DNA of 64,000 nucleotides from UKL13-2 sp038321965. Its GTDB lineage: Bacteria > Pseudomonadota > Gammaproteobacteria > Burkholderiales > Usitatibacteraceae. Shown here piece after piece: positions 60,994 through 64,000 of this stretch (the stretch's first letter is position 1; the number at the start of each line of letters is the position of its first letter). The stretch spans positions 1-64,000 of the forward strand of contig JBBQFL010000007.1 of NCBI GenBank assembly GCA_038321965.1, read 5' to 3'. The notes under the pieces were generated by a model, which worked only from the letters and a program-made list of their open reading frames with translations, was not told where the DNA came from and did no database searches. Made by a program: the position numbers and the translations under genes.

Positions 60994-61808
60994 TGATGCA
61001 ACCAATCACACCTGAAATGGACTACGTCAAAGAACTGTCCGGGCAATTCGATTTGCACGACAAGGTTGCGCTGGTACCAGGCGGTTACGGTGGCATTGGC
61101 GAAGCGATTGCCTGGGGCCTGGCGATGTGTGGCGCGCATGTGGTGATCGGCGGCCGCAGCCTGGAAAAGGCCGAAGCGCTAGCCGGAAAACTTGTAGAGC
61201 GGGACCTTGCAGCAAGCGCGGTTGTGATCGATGCGCATTCGACAAACAGCATTCGCAACGCAGTGGACGCGACAATTGAGCGAATGGGTAAGATCAACAT
61301 TCTTGTGAATTGCGTGGGTATCCAGCGTGAAGAAAAGCTAGTCGATGTAACGGAAGAAGCGTTTGATGAGGTGGTTCAGGTCAACCTCAAGGCGGCGATG
61401 TTTCTTGCGCAATCGGTGGCACGGCACCAGATCGCATCCAAATGCGGCGGCAAGCACATTCATTTGCTTTCCGTGCGTGCCCAACTCGGGTTGCGTGATC
61501 GCGGCTACTCCGCGTATTGCGCCACGAAGGGCGCGCTGGTGATGCTGGTGAAGCAGCATGCCGTCGAATTGGCTTGCGACAATATTCAGGTGAATGGCAT
61601 CGCGCCTACGGTCGTCGCGACCGAGATGGCGCGGCACTGGCTGGACAACGAAACGACTCGCAAGCAGATCGTAGAACGTATTCCACTGGGACGGGTGGCC
61701 GAGCCGAAAGACGTCGTCGGGGCGGCGGTGTTTTTCGCTTCACCCGCTGCGGATTTTGTGACGGGGCAGATTCTCTATCTCGATGGCGGGATCACGGCGA
61801 GTCAATAG
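60993..61808 (+). CDS. SDR-family oxidoreductase (gluconate 5-dehydrogenase/KduD-like)
   Basis: A 271-residue SDR: VALVPGGYGGIGEAIAWGLA, GGRS at the end of beta-2 (Arg suggests NADPH acceptance), ILVNCVGIQREEK with NCVG for NNAG, LLSVRAQLG with the Ser, and YCATKGALVMLVK. The overall form is closest to gluconate 5-dehydrogenase and 2-dehydro-3-deoxygluconate dehydrogenase (KduD) groups. The N-terminal 20 residues (MQPITPEMDYVKELSGQFDL) are extra. It overlaps the previous SDR (TGATG). Together the genes suggest oxidation of a sugar acid before phosphorylation by the IolC-type kinase. Confidence 0.86.
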   Translation: MMQPITPEMDYVKELSGQFDLHDKVALVPGGYGGIGEAIAWGLAMCGAHVVIGGRSLEKAEALAGKLVERDLAASAVVIDAHSTNSIRNAVDATIERMGKINILVNCVGIQREEKLVDVTEEAFDEVVQVNLKAAMFLAQSVARHQIASKCGGKHIHLLSVRAQLGLRDRGYSAYCATKGALVMLVKQHAVELACDNIQVNGIAPTVVATEMARHWLDNETTRKQIVERIPLGRVAEPKDVVGAAVFFASPAADFVTGQILYLDGGITASQ

Positions 61809-61917
61809 CGTGGTGAACTATCGACAACCGCGAAGATCCAGCACTGATGCGGTCGACAGGCCGAAAACAGTCCAAATCCCGCGCCAGTGCTAGAGTCTTA
61901 TAAATTTAGTTAATCGG

Positions 61918-64000
61918 TCAAGCGCGCAACTCCGAAACCAGCGCATTCTGGAATTTCGCCGCAAATGCGGGATCAGCGAGTCTCTTGTTCGCGACGATGA
62001 ATACGTCCTCAGCGCGTTGCCCAAGCGTAGTGATGCGCGCATCCCGTAAGTTGACGTCGTAAGCCAGGAATACCCGCGCCATCGACGACAGCAGGCCGGG
62101 CCGGTCGGCGCAGCTGACGTTGAGCTCGTAGGTCGCTTTTTGGCGTGCTGGACCAAGCGACACGGTAGGCTCGAACGCAAAATGCCGGACCTGACGGGCA
62201 ATGCGGCCCGAGTATGGCGAGATTTCTGCCGTCGGCTCCTCAAGCACACGGGCAAGCCCGCGTTCGATCGTGGCGGCCACATCTTTATAGCGGGAAGTCG
62301 CGCTGGATTTCGGCAAAATCTGGAACGCATCCAGAGCGTACTGGTGGTTTGTGGTGTAGACCTTGGCTGCGGCAATATCAAACGCGAGCTTGTCGAAGTA
62401 GCCGGTAATACGCGCGAACAGGCCTGGCTGGTCCCTCGTCATCACCAGTACCGCAAAACCTTCGTGATCCGCGCCGCCATCTTTGTCGGCCAACTCTGCC
62501 AGCGAACGAACACGGACGATCGGCTTATCCGGCGATACGTCGTCTTCGAGTACACGCGCATGCCAGGCCATTTCGGCCGGTTCAAAGCGTTGGAAATAAC
62601 TGTCTCTTACATGAGCCCAAAGCGGAGGGTTTTCATGCCCACTGTTGCTTTGTGCGTAAAGCGCGAGTGCATCAGTCCGTTTGTTTTCAATCCAGTGCTC
62701 ATTTGGGACAGCGTCGCCGCGCAGCAATTTGCTGGCGGCACGAAATAGCTGCTCCAACAGTTTTGCCTTCCAGGTATTCCAGACATGTGGACTGGTGCCA
62801 CGAACATCCGCTACAGTGAGCAGATAAAGCGCGGTCAGATAGCGTTCGCTGCCCATACGTTGCGCAAAATGGGCGATCACTTCCGGGTCAGACAAATCCT
62901 GCTTCTGTGCCACTGACGACATCTGCAGGTGCATCTCAACGAGCCAGGCGACGAGATCGGTGTCGGCAGGGGAGATGGCGATTTTCTCGCAAAACTGCCG
63001 GGCATCTTTCTTTCCAAGCATTGAGTGGTCGCCACCCCGGCCCTTGGCTATGTCGTGAAACAACGCAGCCAGATATAGCACTTCCGGACGCGCAAACTCC
63101 CGGGCCAGTTCGTGGCAAAACGGAAACTCGTGGGCGAAGCGCGGCAACACCAGCCGCCGCAAATTACGGATCACCATCAGGATGTGTTCGTCGACTGTGT
63201 AGACGTGGAACAGATCGTGCTGCATTTGCCCGGTGATTCGACCGAACGCGGGAATGTAGCGGCCTAGCACACCGTAGCGGCTCATGCGTCGCAGCGTAAA
63301 GGTGACTTTCTCGCTCTGCAGAATCTTCAGGAACAACCGGCTGGTTTCGGCATCTTCGCGAAACTTCTTGTCGATCAGGCGTACCGCCCGCCACAGTGCG
63401 CGCAAGGTTTCCGGCTCAAAAAATTCCGCCTCCTTGACACTTTGCAAGGCGAGAAAGGCACGAAAGATGGCATGTGGCTCGCGCTTGAAGATATTTTCGT
63501 CTCGTGCCGCGATGTTGCCATTGACGACATCGAATTCGCCGTCGATTTTTTTGACCTGGTCCTTACGCCTGTGCGAGATGCGCTCAAGTAAGGTGGGTAA
63601 CAGGATCGAATTCATTTGCCAGATCGCTTTTGCGGTCAGGTAGTAGCGGCGCATCAGCACTTCTGAGGGCAGCTTGTTCTTGCTGCCAGAGAGTTTTAGC
63701 TCTTTGGCTAGTTCAGTTTGGTAGTCGAACACCAGCCGGTCTTCGCGCCGTTTGGCAAGGTAGTGCAAGCGGATGCGGATATCGATTAGTACGCGCCGGT
63801 GACGGCTGATCATTTTCAGCTCGTACGGCGTAATCAGCCCTTGTGTTTGCAGGGCTTGCCAGTCATCACCCAGGTTGGCCGCCTTGGACAACCACAGTAC
63901 CGTCTGCAAATCGCGCAGGCCACCGGGGCTCTCTTTGATATTTGGCTCAAGATTCAGTGTCACATCGTTGTGGCGGGCGCGACGGCGCTTCTGCTCGTCA
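61918..64000 (-). CDS. glnD: [protein-PII] uridylyltransferase GlnD (5' end beyond window)
   Basis: The C-terminal 694 residues of GlnD, which uridylylates and deuridylylates PII according to glutamine levels. The frame runs to the window end (DEQKRRRARHNDVTLNLEPN), so the N-terminal part of the nucleotidyltransferase is missing. The frame visible here includes NIKESPGGLRDLQTVLWLSK, the HD domain (LAALFHDIAKGRGGDHSMLG) and two C-terminal ACT domains (FAVLVMTRDQPGLFARITGY; NVSCADRPGLLSSMARVFLA). Full-length family members have about 860 residues. It converges on the SDR gene. Confidence 0.96.
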   Translation of the reverse strand, partial: DEQKRRRARHNDVTLNLEPNIKESPGGLRDLQTVLWLSKAANLGDDWQALQTQGLITPYELKMISRHRRVLIDIRIRLHYLAKRREDRLVFDYQTELAKELKLSGSKNKLPSEVLMRRYYLTAKAIWQMNSILLPTLLERISHRRKDQVKKIDGEFDVVNGNIAARDENIFKREPHAIFRAFLALQSVKEAEFFEPETLRALWRAVRLIDKKFREDAETSRLFLKILQSEKVTFTLRRMSRYGVLGRYIPAFGRITGQMQHDLFHVYTVDEHILMVIRNLRRLVLPRFAHEFPFCHELAREFARPEVLYLAALFHDIAKGRGGDHSMLGKKDARQFCEKIAISPADTDLVAWLVEMHLQMSSVAQKQDLSDPEVIAHFAQRMGSERYLTALYLLTVADVRGTSPHVWNTWKAKLLEQLFRAASKLLRGDAVPNEHWIENKRTDALALYAQSNSGHENPPLWAHVRDSYFQRFEPAEMAWHARVLEDDVSPDKPIVRVRSLAELADKDGGADHEGFAVLVMTRDQPGLFARITGYFDKLAFDIAAAKVYTTNHQYALDAFQILPKSSATSRYKDVAATIERGLARVLEEPTAEISPYSGRIARQVRHFAFEPTVSLGPARQKATYELNVSCADRPGLLSSMARVFLAYDVNLRDARITTLGQRAEDVFIVANKRLADPAFAAKFQNALVSELRA

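Overview
The window looks like a chromosomal segment of a free-living betaproteobacterium (Burkholderiales or Nitrosomonadales-like; family not resolved). The reasons are the smc-zipA-ligA order, a PilU-type pilus ATPase, DapD, GlnD, GalU, a PuuD-type membrane urate oxidase, and moderately high GC with dense overlapping operons. I see no tRNA or rRNA genes, no insertion sequences, no CRISPR arrays and no phage genes. glnD runs off the right edge.

Layout. 0-5.5 kb holds a small lipoprotein, pilU, dapD, a methyltransferase, an EamA exporter and an outer-membrane barrel. 5.5-9 kb is an accessory patch with small minus-strand genes (GNAT, double-glutaredoxin protein, small membrane protein, a gene remnant). 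They are separated by palindromic spacers that resemble integron attC sites, and no integrase is visible. 9-11.5 kb has a chemoreceptor and a TonB C-terminal-domain protein. 11.6-24.3 kb is a divergent catabolic island. One arm is tetR, ThDP enzyme, Zn-alcohol dehydrogenase, second ThDP enzyme and SDR. The other arm is TonB-dependent receptor, MFS permease, aldehyde dehydrogenase and an HD-domain protein that resembles mixed-valence diiron oxygenases (PhnZ/MIOX type) but lacks the PhnZ phosphonate-contacting residues. 24.5-33 kb is housekeeping: queF, smc, zipA, ligA, galU. 33-35 kb contains a DUF6265-like protein, a frameshifted VOC gene, an AraC regulator and a palindrome-rich spacer.

35.1-45.5 kb is a compact purine-catabolism locus. 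puuE, a uraD-allC fusion and an M20 hydrolase run leftward. uraH, xdhA, xdhB, xdhC and puuD run rightward from the same divergent spacer. Together they take hypoxanthine/xanthine through urate, hydroxyisourate, OHCU, allantoin and allantoate to ureidoglycine. 45.7-50.8 kb holds a sterol-desaturase-like hydroxylase, a VanY-type peptidase interrupted by an in-frame TGA, a propeller lipoprotein, and a tight hpt-mtiP-def operon.

50.9-61.8 kb is a second divergent metabolic locus around an RpiR-type regulator. A branched-chain-amino-acid-type ABC transporter is split between the arms (livM, livG, livF and an ABC-like ATPase without a signature motif to the left; binding protein and livH to the right). 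It is interleaved with an IolC-DUF2090 kinase/aldolase, a beta-hydroxyacid dehydrogenase and two SDRs. The gene content suggests that this transporter imports a polyol or sugar acid. The most promising places for new biology are the HD-oxygenase/ThDP island, the sugar-linked HAAT transporter locus and the attC-like cassette patch.
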